Origin: Phaeosaccion multiseriatum
Taxonomy: Eukaryota; Ochrophyta, other classes
Assembly (NCBI GenBank): GCA_965112735.1
Contig: OZ218961.1
Location: forward strand, 2,914,001 to 2,978,000
DNA length: 64,000 nt
Reading direction: 5' to 3'
The notes under the pieces are model-generated. The model was not told the DNA's origin, did no database searches, and saw nothing but the letters and a program-made list of their open reading frames with translations. The translations under genes were made by a program, and so were the position numbers. Numbering within the stretch: the first letter of the stretch is position 1; every line of letters begins with the position of its first letter. Shown piece after piece: positions 1 to 9,904 of this stretch.

Positions 1-38
1 TAATGACATCATTTATGCTGGGGCTTATGCCTTATCTT

Positions 39-535
39 TCGGCCCCGTGCACGCCTAGCGGCCTAGGCTCTAGGCCGCTAGGCCGCTCGGCCTTCGGCCG
101 AAATAGGCCTAGGCCGGCGGCCTCCGGCCGCTCTAGGCCGCTCACTTTTCAGCCCTAGGCGGTCTATAGCCCGCCTCTAGGCAGGCAGCCTCCCAGTGAC
201 CGTGGGCGCGTGCGTGGTGCCGCCCAGCCAGTGGGTAGCAGCACACCTGTAGGCCTGCACTCCTCGTAGGGCCAGCGAGGCGGAAAGAGACAACACGAAC
301 CAAGTCAAGTCTACTCCTCCCTTTTCCTTAACATTTGCTTAAAACTGACGACACTTGGGCGGGTTCCGGGCCAGCCCAGGGGCATATAGTTGGCGTCTCC
401 CCTAGGCCGCGGGCCTCCGGCCCCCGCCTAGGCCGCCGTCTAGGCGGTCTACAAATAGGCCGAGGGCCTACGGCCCTCGCTAGGCCGGGCAATTTTCCAA
501 AATAGGCCTAGGCCGCTAGGCGTGCACGGGGCCGA
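39..535. mobile_element. MITE-like element with 28-bp terminal inverted repeats
   Basis: Bases 39-66 are the perfect reverse complement of 508-535 (28 bp). Directly outside both ends lies the same 7-mer, TTATCTT (32-38 and 536-542), which reads as a target-site duplication. The 497-bp interior has no convincing ORF and is packed with GGCC, TAGGCC and CCTAGG palindromes. Terminal inverted repeats plus a duplication and no transposase fit a non-autonomous DNA transposon. The superfamily cannot be assigned from one copy. The element ends about 100 bp upstream of the TOP6A start codon, so it may affect that promoter (inference). Confidence 0.8.
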
Positions 536-639
536 TTATCTTGTTGGGGGGGGGGAGAGGAAGACCCAAAAGCGTCAAGGGCGAATGAGCTGAAACTGAA
601 ACTGAGATGGCGCCTTACAGCGAGCATTTCTGTATATAA

Positions 640-1476
640 ATGCCGATTGGGAAGAGGAAGCGCCCGATCGAGGTCGATAACGACGATGAGGATGAGGACG
701 ATCAGCAGGAGCAAGAGGGGCAGGAGAAGGAGGGGGAGGGAGAGGTGAGAGACCGGAAAAAACGGAAAAAAATTCCCGCGCTGCTCTCCCTCTTGCTTTC
801 TCTCTCTCTGACGTTCTCCGTATTTTGCGCATGCTTTGTGCTTCTTATCGCTTCCCCTGCGTTCTGCCATCGCAACTCACAGCCTCGAGGAGGGAGAGCA
901 AGAAGGAAGAGCACGCAGGGAATGGCATCGTTGAAAGATCTGTCCTCGTCCTCGTCCGACGAGAATGATAGTAGCGATGAGGACGACGAGGATATGGTGA
1001 GCAGCAGCGGTGGGAAGGGGGAAAAGGGTGCAGCAGCAGCAGCAGCAGCATCAGAAGAAGAAGAAGAAGAAGAAGCCGGGGGTGCCGCCGGCAAGGGTAG
1101 GAATAAGGGGAAGGGCAAGGGCAAGGCTAAGGCTGTGCCAAAAAAAGCCAACAACCGAAAAGGAATGGCCCCCCACTCTAAGACAAGTCTTACTCCAGCT
1201 CAAGTGCTCAAGGGCCTCCGAGGCCTCAAAGCAGAGATGCGAGCCAAGTCCGGAGCCACCGCGCCGACCATGCTGGAGCTAGGGCTGACGGGCACTGTGA
1301 AGGAGGTGAAGGAGATGACCAACTCCGCCGTGGCGCAGGAGATTGAGCGCGTCGCCGTGCAGGTGGTGCGGAGCATCCTCGCAGGCAAGGGCTTCTCATA
1401 CGAGGTAAGTCCGTTCGACAACTAGTGGTGGTAGTTGGTGAGAGTAGTAGTTGTCATGTCATGGTGGTGGTAGCAT

Positions 1477-1536
<60 letters not shown>

Positions 1537-1669
1537 GAGTAGTAGTAGTAGGAGTAGTAGTAGTAGGTAAGTAGTTGGAGTAGTAGGAGTAGTAGTCGTA
1601 GTAGTCGTAGTAGTAGTAAGAGGAGTAGTAATAGCACTAATGGTAGTAGTAGTAGTAGAAGCAGTAGTA

Positions 1670-1700
<31 letters not shown>

Positions 1701-3418
1701 GTATTAGTATTAGTAGTAGTAGGAGTAGTAGAAGAAGAGGTGGTGGTAGTAGTAGTAGTAGTGGTAGTAGTAGGCCTCTCCCTCTCTCCCTCCCTCCCCC
1801 CCTCCCCCCGTCCCCGTGCCGGCTCTGACGTGTCTGACTGCCTGACTGTCTGCCACTCAGGTGCCCACCCGCTCGTCCAGCAACCAACGCTACGTGCCCG
1901 AGGTTGATCGCATAGTGCTGGGCGACAAGGTGACCCACAGAACATTCATCAGCACAGCAGGGGTACGCAAGACCGCCATCACCACAAGAGTCATGCAGTG
2001 CGTACACGAGATCCTGCACAAGGGCATACACATCACCAAGGTGGGTACTTGGGTGGGTGCGTGCGTGCGTGCGTGCGTGTGTGGGTGCGTACGCTCCTGC
2101 CTCCACTCTGTTGCGGCTGCGGCTGCGGCTGCTGCGGCTGCTGCTGCTGCGGCTGCTGCTGCTGCTGCTTCTGCTTCTGCTTCTGCTTGCTACTGCTTGC
2201 TCCTGTAGATCGCCACTCCACAAGGCTGCTGCTGTTATCTTTTGTCTATATTCACTGGCTGTCCTTCCTTCCTTTCTTCCTTCCTTCCTTCCTTCCTTCC
2301 TTCCTTCCTTCCTTCCTTCCTTCCTTCCTTCCTTCCTTCCCTTTCCTTTTCCTTCTTTCTCTCTTCCTTCGTTTCGTTCTATCCTCCCTTTGCTCCTGTC
2401 CGTCCTCTCCCTGTCTGTACGAACGATAGCGAGACCTGTTCTACACGGACGTGAAGCTGTTCAAGGACCAAGGAGAGTCGGATGTCGTGCTCGATGACGT
2501 GGCGTGTATGGTAGGGTGTACAAGGAGTTGCCTCAACGTCGTTGCGTCAGATAAGGTGAGTGGTGGAGAAGAGGCAGGGAGGAGAAGGCGGGAAGGAGCG
2601 AGAGGGAGGGAGGGAGGGAAGGAGAGAGAGGGAGACAGAGGGCGTTTTGTTCACCATGGGATTATTGCATGGGGTGCCATCTGATTTACGCTTGTCTCTC
2701 TGTGTGTGTGCGCGCATGCGTGTGTGCGTACTACCGCCTCTCTTTCTCTCCCTCCTTCCCTCTCTCTCCCTCCCTCTCCAGGGCTTGGTGGTGGGGCGAG
2801 TGAGCTTTCGAGAAGACGGTGACTACATCGACTGTACACGGATGGGAGTGGGGGGTAAGGCCATTCCGCCTTACACAGACAAGATAACGGAGATACGGAG
2901 TGACGCGGACTTCATCTTACTTGTGGAGAAGGAGGCCGCGTACATGCGATTGGCGGAGGACAGATTTTACAACAAGTAGGTGGGAAGAGTGAGAGGAGGA
3001 GGAGGAGAAGGAGGAGGAGGAGGAGGAGGAGGAGGAGGAGGAGGAGGAGTAGGGGAAGAGGGATGGAGAGGAGGAGGGGGAGGAGGAGGAGGGGAAGAGG
3101 GAGGGGGAGGAGGAGGAGGAGGAGAAGGAGGAAGAGGGAGGGGGAAGGATGAGGAGGAGGATGAGGAGGAGGAGGAGGAGGAGCGGCGTGTAGCTACCTG
3201 TCGGTAGACGTTCCGTGGAGGGAGCTTAGTGCCAACCGGGCTATTGTCTCCTTCAGTATTGATCCGTCACCTCTTCTACTTTGTGTGCACCTTATTGGTG
3301 TCTCTCTCGGCAGGTTTCCGTGCATCGTCATTACTGCAAAAGGACAGCCAGTGAGTGCCATGGGCGGGTGACAGGGAGGGAGGGGTTCGACCAAGGATGC
3401 GGGAGGACACATGCACGC

Positions 3419-3470
<52 letters not shown>

Positions 3471-3946
3471 CACGCACCACACACACACGCAACACACACA
3501 CATAGATACACTTATACACACACACATCCATCCACCCACAATCTCACCCACCCACACACACGCTCACGCGCTCACGAACCAACCAACCCCCCACTCAACA
3601 GGATGTGGCCACACGCATGTTTCTGAAACGGCTGAAGAGCGAGCTGAACATCCCCGTGATGGGGCTCGTGGACTCTGACCCGTACGGCCTCAAGATCCTC
3701 TCTGTGTACATGAGCGGGTCCAAGAACATGAGTTACGACAGCGCCAGTCTCACCACCCCGGACATCAAGTGGCTGGGCGTGAGGCCTAGCGACCTGGCCA
3801 GGTATGTGGTAAAGGGTATAGAGTGTAGGGTAGGGTATGGCGTATAGGACATAGGGTATGGGGTATAGGGTATAGGGTATAGGGTAGGGTATATAGGGTA
3901 GGTTAGGCTAAATGGTACAACATACAGGCACTTGCCACACGCACCA

Positions 3947-3982
<36 letters not shown>

Positions 3983-4784
3983 CTTTTCTCTCTCACCCAC
4001 ATACTCTCTCACACTCTCCCTCTATTCCCCCCCGCCCCCTTCCGTGTGTGTGTGTGCGCGTGCGTATGAATTGGTGTGCTAGATACAATATCCCGGAGCA
4101 ATGTCGACTCGATATGACCGAGTACGATATCAAGACGGGCAAGGAGGTGCGTGGAGTGGAGCCACAGAGCAGGCAGGCGATGCATGTCTGTGCGGATAGC
4201 GTGTGGTCTCTTGTTGCGTCGTTTCATGTACAAGCGCTACATGTGGGAGAATGGAAGTAGACCCTGCTGCTGAAAGGGCTCAAGGGTGTGTCGAAAGCAG
4301 GGAGCTGAAGTCCCTCTGTCTCTCTGTGGCTCCAGTCCTCCTTTGCTTCTTGTGCCGGGCTCTGTGGCCCCTATCATTCAATGTCCGACCCTACCTCCGT
4401 TGACCCACACCTTGACCTTCGTTTGCGGCCCTTAACCTCCTTCCTTCCTTCCTTCCTTCCTTCCTTCCTTCCTTCCTTTCTGCCTTGCTTCTTTCCTTAC
4501 TTCCTCCCTTCCTTTCCTCCTCCCTCCCTCTCTCCCACCCACACTCCTGCCCACGCTTCCTCTTATCACTCTCCTTTGCCGCTATCATACTCTTACTCTC
4601 ACTCTCAATCGCTCAGCTGCTGGAGGAGGACTTTATAAAGAAGAACACGGCGTGGCACAAGGAGCTCGAGCTCATGATCAAGACCAAGAAGAAGGCCGAG
4701 ATTCAGGCCCTGTCCGCCTTTGGCTTTCAGTACCTCACTGAAGTGTACCTGCCACAAAAGCTCCGAGCCAATGACTGGATTTGA
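640..4784 (+). CDS. TOP6A: DNA topoisomerase VI subunit A / SPO11-3-like
   Basis: This is the catalytic A subunit of a type IIB topoisomerase (topo VI; SPO11 family), which relaxes and decatenates DNA by a tyrosine-mediated double-strand break. My exons are 640-744, 883-1404, 1861-2040, 2430-2555, 2782-2975, 3314-3350, 3602-3801, 4083-4146 and 4617-4784, giving about 531 residues with every junction in phase. The 5Y-CAP motif RDLFYTD puts the catalytic tyrosine near residue 274. The Toprim fold is intact: VEKEA (Glu about 360) and LVDSDPYG (Asp about 412 and 414). The first about 200 residues are acidic, Ser- and Lys-rich and poorly conserved. Introns carry TAG, TTCC, CA and TATAGGG repeats. 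Topo VI rather than meiotic SPO11-1 is inferred from motif wording; the B subunit is not in this window. ATG 640 is the first in frame, but internal ATGs could also serve. Confidence 0.9.
745..882 (+). other. In-frame 138-nt intron 1 of TOP6A
   Basis: GTGAGA at 745 and a pyrimidine-rich stretch ending in CAG at 882 bound a phase-0 intron of 138 nt with no stop codon. If it is kept, 46 codons including a strongly hydrophobic run (for example [12 protein letters not shown]) are added to an otherwise charged N-terminus. Splicing is the likelier state because the insert is unlike the flanking acidic/Lys-rich sequence. Confidence 0.65.
1405..1860 (+). repeat. TAG/GTA triplet repeat filling TOP6A intron 2
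   Basis: Between donor GTAAGT (1405) and acceptor CAG (1860) most of the intron is an imperfect TAG/GTA/GGT triplet array (about 1480-1775). Long poly-Ser, poly-Leu or poly-Thr ORFs read across it are artefacts of the repeat. Confidence 0.85.
2256..2345 (+). repeat. (TTCC)n microsatellite in TOP6A intron 3
   Basis: A near-perfect CTTC tetranucleotide array of about 80 bp lies between exons ending at 2040 and starting at 2430. A similar array is at about 4440-4490 in the last intron, a (CA)n tract is at 3416-3470, and a GGA/GAG array follows the donor at 2976. Confidence 0.85.
3810..3905 (+). repeat. Degenerate TATAGGG heptamer array in TOP6A intron 7
   Basis: Repeated GGGTATA/TAGGGTA units of 5-8 bp sit just after the donor at 3802. 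They resemble a degenerate interstitial telomere-like array but do not match TTAGGG exactly. A (CT)n tract follows at about 3948-3980. Confidence 0.6.
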
Positions 4785-5628
4785 ATGATTCGGGCTCTCA
4801 CTAACTCACTCACTCACTCCCTCGGGCTGCTGCTTGAGCCAGGGGCGGATCGACCCCCCTTTGCTTTTCGAGATGGACATGGAGAGAGGGAAGTGGCGAG
4901 ATTCAAATGCGTAAGAAAGAGAATGATGCTTTGGGGTGTAATGACAAAGAAATAAGAGTGTCATTCGTTATCAGCGATGGATGGATTGGGAGCACAGTGA
5001 GGGAGTGTACAATGCGCGGCGCTACTTCCAGCGTGTGGTCGAAAGGATCCGCCCTCCTCTTTGGATGCTTCACGCACCCGCTCCCGGTGGGTCTCTCTCT
5101 GCGGCGGCGGCGGCGGCGGCTGCTGCTGCTGCTACTGCCTCCTCTTAGCTTGTGTGGAGAAGCAAGCGATTCACTTGCCACACATGCACGCAACGCCCGG
5201 CTCCGTCCCACCATGTCGAGCCAGGCTCTCGCTGTTTGCTGTTTCGGTCGCAAATACGAGGTGTTCGCAGCTTTGCTTCCTCCCCTGGCGGGCAGGGGAA
5301 GAATGCTTCCTTCTCTATCCGCAATGAGCGCCACGGCCACCGCCGCGGCGGCTGCTGTTGCTGTAGAGCCGCCCTTCACTTCAATTCTGGCGTGGCCCCA
5401 CCAATCTCTCCGTCGATCCGAAAGAGGGCGTCAGCTTCAGATCGTGGACGAGATGAACGGGAGCAAAAGGTTCCCGTCGAACTCTCCACCCGCTGACAGA
5501 CTACTCGGTGCCCTCCCCCAAACACCGCCACACGTCCTCCATCCTCCACGCTGCCGTCCTTGCCCGACCCCATCACCATCTCACTCCAGGTATCACACCA
5601 AATGTACACAAGTGTTTTATCCGCCTTC
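4785..5628. other. Convergent intergenic region between TOP6A and the Tim gene
   Basis: This stretch holds the 3' ends of two convergent genes. Open frames of up to 260 codons on + and 158 on - are present but are low-complexity (poly-Arg, poly-Leu, poly-Ala from GCG/CTG repeats at about 5100-5140 and 5340-5360) with no recognisable domain. I see no supported gene here. Confidence 0.5.
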
Positions 5629-6119
5629 CTATCGTCTGTTCCCTCTATCCGCTAGGGCCTTGTTGACTACGGTCATCGTGTCCATGTAGCGGTCCATACA
5701 CAGCGCCGCACAGCTCTGCTCGGAGCTGCTCAGCTTGTCTCCGCCTGACGAGGGCTTGGCGCACTTCTTGAAGCACAGCCCTGTCATGTCCTTCACCAAG
5801 GCCTGCATTTGCTGCTGGGCGAGCTCCTGCTGCACCTATTGTTGTAGTTTCGGCAAAGCAAGGAGGGCAGATATCCGCCAACGGGATTATTCAATGAGAT
5901 CTTTTGGGGGAAAGCACCGCCATCTCTACGCCTTGCTTTTGCGCCCTAGCTCCCTTCATCTGTGCCCCACACGCTGAAGATGGGCTGCAGCTGCTGGGAC
6001 TGCTTCATGCCTTCCCCATGGAACGGGCGGCGCTGCTCCCCTAGTCTCTCCCCACACAATGCACTCACCCTCTGCATGACCAGCGCTTGCTGCTCCGGCG
6101 GTATATTGTTCGGATCCAT
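5629..6119 (-). CDS. Small Tim (Tim8/Tim13-type) mitochondrial chaperone
   Basis: This is a mitochondrial intermembrane-space chaperone that escorts hydrophobic carrier precursors to the inner membrane. My model has exon 1 at 6069-6119 (17 codons) and exon 2 at 5629-5835, phase 0, giving 85 residues. That is the usual size for small Tims. The twin CX3C signature is complete: CFKKC at residues 38-42 and CAALC at 59-63, 16 residues apart, flanked by Gln-rich helices. An extra exon at about 5970-6038 is possible in the 233-nt intron but is not needed. The motif spacing favours Tim13 or Tim8 over Tim9/10; the exact paralogue is uncertain. It is divergent from the CDO gene. Confidence 0.82.
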
Positions 6120-6522
6120 CTTGACCGTCTCCTGCCTCGCAATACAGCACGGTGTGCCGCTCCTCTACTCTACTCTTACAACTAGACAGCCAGGGAAAAA
6201 GACAGGAGAGGAAGGAGGAAAGGGGGAGATGAATCGATATGGATATGTTTACTTACGTAAGGGTATCCATATGCCTCCATCGTTCGTTACGATGCCCTCT
6301 TCCCTCTGCAAGTTGCTTCTTCTGTATTGTGAACCCTCTCCACCTCTCTTGCTTGTAGCTCTAGAAGAGAGTGAACAGCCTGTTAAGATTCTTGGTGAGC
6401 GATGGCTGTCTCTTCCGTGTAGAGGCGGCGCCAGCAGAGACGAAGCAAAGTGACCAAGCTTTCTTTCTTGGACGCGAAAAAGACCGCTTTCCTTCCCGGC
6501 CGTGCTCCCGAGGCAGAGCACC
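6120..6522. promoter_or_regulatory. Shared divergent promoter region, Tim / CDO
   Basis: The two start codons point away from each other with 403 bp between. No TATA box or other clear element was recognised. The shared-promoter role is inferred from geometry only. Confidence 0.4.
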
Positions 6523-7959
6523 ATGCTGGGTGGAGTGGTTAGGCAAGGCGGGGCGAGAGCCGGGGTTCGAAGAGGAGCTCTCTCCATGATGAGCCAATGG
6601 AGTGGACTGGCGGGCAGGAGGAGCAGCAGCAGCAGCAGCAGCAGCAACGGAAGGGACCTGGAGGAGACAACGGTTGCGGGCGCTAACCTCCACTGCAGCA
6701 AGAATCGCTCTCCCGCCCTGTCTAGCACGCGGCGATGGAAGTCAATGGTCGCCCCCATGCGCTCCGCCAGCCCTGCGACACTGGGCCTCCCGGCACACAA
6801 GCGGGAGCGGGTTCAGCAGCAAGTCCAGGCATTGGACCTTGAGCCTCCAGTGGTCAGCCTCAAGGCCCTCAAGGAGGCCCTTGTCCGGATAGCAGAGACA
6901 GGGAGAAGGTCAAAGCAGGGTGGGATCGTTTCGGGATGGGGAGGGGCTAGCCCCCCGCTCTGGGGCAAGGAGCAGGAGTGGGATGTGCGCGAATTACTCA
7001 GGTGGGACGCGGCGTCGCCCTCGATTAAAAAGGAAGCTCTCGTCTCGCCACGATGGATGGCTCGTCCTAACGCCCCCCCTTCCCCACCCCAACGTACACA
7101 ACGCAGGCATATCGTCCTGTCTCCCTCCGAGCTCGAGCGCTTCTCCGTCGCAGACCCTTCGAAACGTGAGTTACCGAGAGTATTGGAGGAAGGGAAGGTC
7201 AGCGAGGTGCGCTTGGCCTGTTGCCTGTTCTCCATGCCCCCCCCCCCCCCCCCCTCTCGACCCGTGTGCTGCTGTGATGCACTTCGTCACGACCCTTCGT
7301 CCCACGCCACCCCCCTTCCCCCGCAACCGACGACACACACAACACACCGCGACACAGAGTACACGCGGAACGTAGTGGCGTATCACGAGCTGTTTACGGT
7401 GCTGTGCCTGTCGTGGAAGCCGGGCATCGAGTCCATGATCCACAACCACCCTTCTGCAGGCTGTTGGATCAAGACGCTGGAGGGGGGCATTGTAGAGACA
7501 ATGTACGAGGAAGTCGTGCCATCATGCACGAGGGAGGCGAGCAGTGGTGGCAGCGTTGGCACACGACCGCTTCAGCCTCGTCTGGTCCAGACGAAGGAGC
7601 TGCATCACCGGTATGTATGGATGCTTGCTTGCGTCGCTTCGTCCGGCTTGGTCCCGCCCTGCTTGCCTTGCCTCTGCCGAGTGGTGCCGTTTGCGGCACT
7701 ACACTAACCAAATTGCTCACTCCATCCATCCATCCATCCATCCATCCCGATGCAATGTACCGATGTACACAACAGGGAGGGCGAGGTGAGCTACATTGAT
7801 GACTCCATGGGCTACCACAAGGTCAGCAACAGCTCCAACGTGCGCAGGGCAGTGACGCTGCATGTGTACTCGCCGGCCTTCGAGGAGTGCCAGACCTGGC
7901 GGGACACTGACAGCACCCCAGAGCTGTCCAGCATGGCGTGCGACAATGTCTTTGTGTGA
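6523..7959 (+). CDS. CDO1: Cysteine dioxygenase
   Basis: A non-haem iron cupin enzyme that oxidises L-cysteine to cysteine sulfinate. Exons 6523-7001, 7107-7165, 7358-7610 and 7776-7959 join in phase to 324 residues. Hallmarks are YTRN (Arg about 183, which binds the substrate carboxylate), the metal ligands H208 and H210 in IHNHPSAGC, the third His about 278 in SMGYHKVSN, and Cys215 and Tyr295 (TLHVYSP), the pair that forms the Cys-Tyr crosslink in animal CDO. The family is usually about 200 residues. Here about 120 extra N-terminal residues include an Arg/Ser-rich, acid-poor start (MLGGVVRQGGARAGVRRG) that could be an organelle presequence (inference). An Ala/Ser repeat from AGC triplets follows. 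ATG 6523 is the first ATG in this frame. Confidence 0.9.
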
Positions 7960-8833
7960 CGAGACGAACGACGTTACTGAGGAATGCTGAGACGCCGTCA
8001 TCCCCACAGAACAAATGTCGTTCCATGTGTAAAGAGTCACACTTTTCCGACGACGCTAGGGGCGGACGAGAGGGGTGGAGGGCAGGGGAGGACTTGGATG
8101 GTGGAGAGCCAGTCAAGTCGATTTTGGACCTCACAGTTAATCCACTCTCTTGCTACGGAGTGTAAATAGGGGCGAGACAATGGTCAAGCACCAGTTTAGT
8201 GTGTACATAGAGAGGGAGGGGGGGGAAGTAGAAATCATTTTTCAGAAACACAACCCGGGTTGTCGACTATTTTTTATATATGTAAGAGAGACCAGAGATC
8301 CGATCCCCCTGAACAGTTTGAAGTTTAAAGAGGCTCGTCCTTCCCCACCCCCCGTGGGCCCCAGAAGAGACACAATAACTCCCCCCCTTGGCTGTTTGCT
8401 TGTCTAGCCCGTGGCCGACATCAACACAGAGCTGCGGGTGCGCCCATCCTCCAAAGACTTGAGACTCGTCGTCGTGGGTTATTGAATGAATCGTTGCATT
8501 TTTATGTAGCATTGTCTCCGGGTAACTCTTGTGTATGTACGTATCTACATGTGTGTATTGGTTGCCCCACTTGTCTCTACCAAAAGTGGGACCCCTTTTA
8601 TGCGCTCCGTCTAGCGATGTCTCTCTCTCTCTCTAATCTTCTCCGGTCTCTCTAAGGTTTACCCGGGACCTGCTATTTGTCACTGTAGTTTCAAAACTGT
8701 TTCCAAGTCTATTGCCTGGGGGGGGGCGGAAGGCTTCAAGGCTGGTAGCCTGGCACGTCTGCTGCGCCCCACGGATGAGTTTGGACCAACCTCTGGGCCC
8801 AACATTGTCGTCCACCGACACACAGACAGACAC
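7960..8833. other. Convergent 3' region between CDO and PX-like gene
   Basis: Only short ORFs without recognisable content are seen. The stretch probably holds both 3' untranslated regions, including a (TC)n tract at about 8620-8640. Confidence 0.5.
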
Positions 8834-9904
8834 TCAACTGTTGATGAAGTCGACAAGGATTTCCTTGTCACTGACCTCGAACAGGGCTTCCCTCAGAAAG
8901 TCCTCAATGAGTAGCGTCTTCATGGCAAGGTAGTGGTGATCGAGACACCTCCACAAGCGCTGATGTGACCTGACCCTCCGCCACGCTTCTGTGCTCTTCT
9001 TCCCATCAGTTAGCCGCTCCGCCAGCGCCTTAATTTGGCTGAAGCGAATCCAGCGGCTCGACGTTTGTCCATAGCAGCAAGTCACCACCTGAAATTGGGC
9101 GTGGCCGCGTTCCACAACCCGAAACCCCCCCAAGCCCCAGGCCACCTCATCCTGGCCGTCGAATGTGCGAGTGGCGAGCATGCAGGAAGGGTTTAATGCC
9201 CGGAACAGGACCTTGTCCTCCTCGTCACCGCACATTGAGGAAGCACTGGAGCTGGTGCTTCGGCTGCCTCCTCCGCTCTCGCTCCCCCTGCGGCTTCCGC
9301 TCTCGCTCTCGCTCCCGCTGCTGCTTCCGCTGCTGCTGCTGCTGTTGTCCCTGCTGCTCCTACTGCCATCACTGTATGTTTCCTCGTCCACTCTGCCCAA
9401 CCCCGAGGTGAACGGAGAAGGAGCTAAGACGCCCCGTTTGCCTTCGCCCTCGCCGCTGGTGCTGGTGCTGCTATTCATGCTTCCTTCACCAAACATCACT
9501 TCCTCCACTCTGCCCAACCCCGAGGTAAACGGAGAAGGAGCATAGATCCCCCCCCTCCTTTGCATGGCCCAGTCTTCCCCCCCCCCGCAGTCCTCGCCTC
9601 TGTCGTCATCAAAGTCATCGCTGAAGAAGCCGTAACCCTCATCCTCTGAGTCCTCCTGCTCTTGACCAAGCACTCCCCACACAACAGGAGCACACCCCGG
9701 CTGATCCACCTGCCACTCATCCTCCGCCGTCTCCTCATTATTCCCTGCTGCGCCCTGGCTGCGCAGCCCTGAGTCCATTGAGGTAGACTCTATCTGACAC
9801 AGCCCGAGCGGAAGGCGGCTTCGTGATCGTTTGTTGGATGTTCTGAGGGGCTGCTCCGTCGCAGAAGCAGAAGGGCGCAGTTGAGCCCGCGATACACCCA
9901 CCAT
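8834..9904 (-). CDS. Ser-rich protein with C-terminal PX-like domain
   Basis: A single-exon ORF of 356 codons starts at a true ATG (9904). Residues 1-240 are low-complexity, acidic and Ser-rich, and contain the block APSPFTSGLGRV twice about 40 residues apart, a small internal duplication. The last about 110 residues have the rhythm of a phosphoinositide-binding PX domain: a strand-rich start (FRVVERGHAQFQVVT), an aromatic/basic segment (SSRWIRFSQIKALAERL) and a helical end (LLIEDFLREAL, then DFINS). The call rests on pattern only; the R-R-Y-S-D-F core is not canonical. If correct, it would bind endosomal membranes. It is convergent with CDO. Confidence 0.55.
   Translation of the reverse strand: MVGVSRAQLRPSASATEQPLRTSNKRSRSRLPLGLCQIESTSMDSGLRSQGAAGNNEETAEDEWQVDQPGCAPVVWGVLGQEQEDSEDEGYGFFSDDFDDDRGEDCGGGEDWAMQRRGGIYAPSPFTSGLGRVEEVMFGEGSMNSSTSTSGEGEGKRGVLAPSPFTSGLGRVDEETYSDGSRSSRDNSSSSSGSSSGSESESGSRRGSESGGGSRSTSSSASSMCGDEEDKVLFRALNPSCMLATRTFDGQDEVAWGLGGFRVVERGHAQFQVVTCCYGQTSSRWIRFSQIKALAERLTDGKKSTEAWRRVRSHQRLWRCLDHHYLAMKTLLIEDFLREALFEVSDKEILVDFINS

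Noticed and set aside
4903-5689. 260-codon + ORF and 158-codon - ORF between TOP6A and the Tim gene
   Set aside because: Composition is low-complexity, neither has a recognisable domain, and both overlap convergent 3' ends and the end of the Tim gene.
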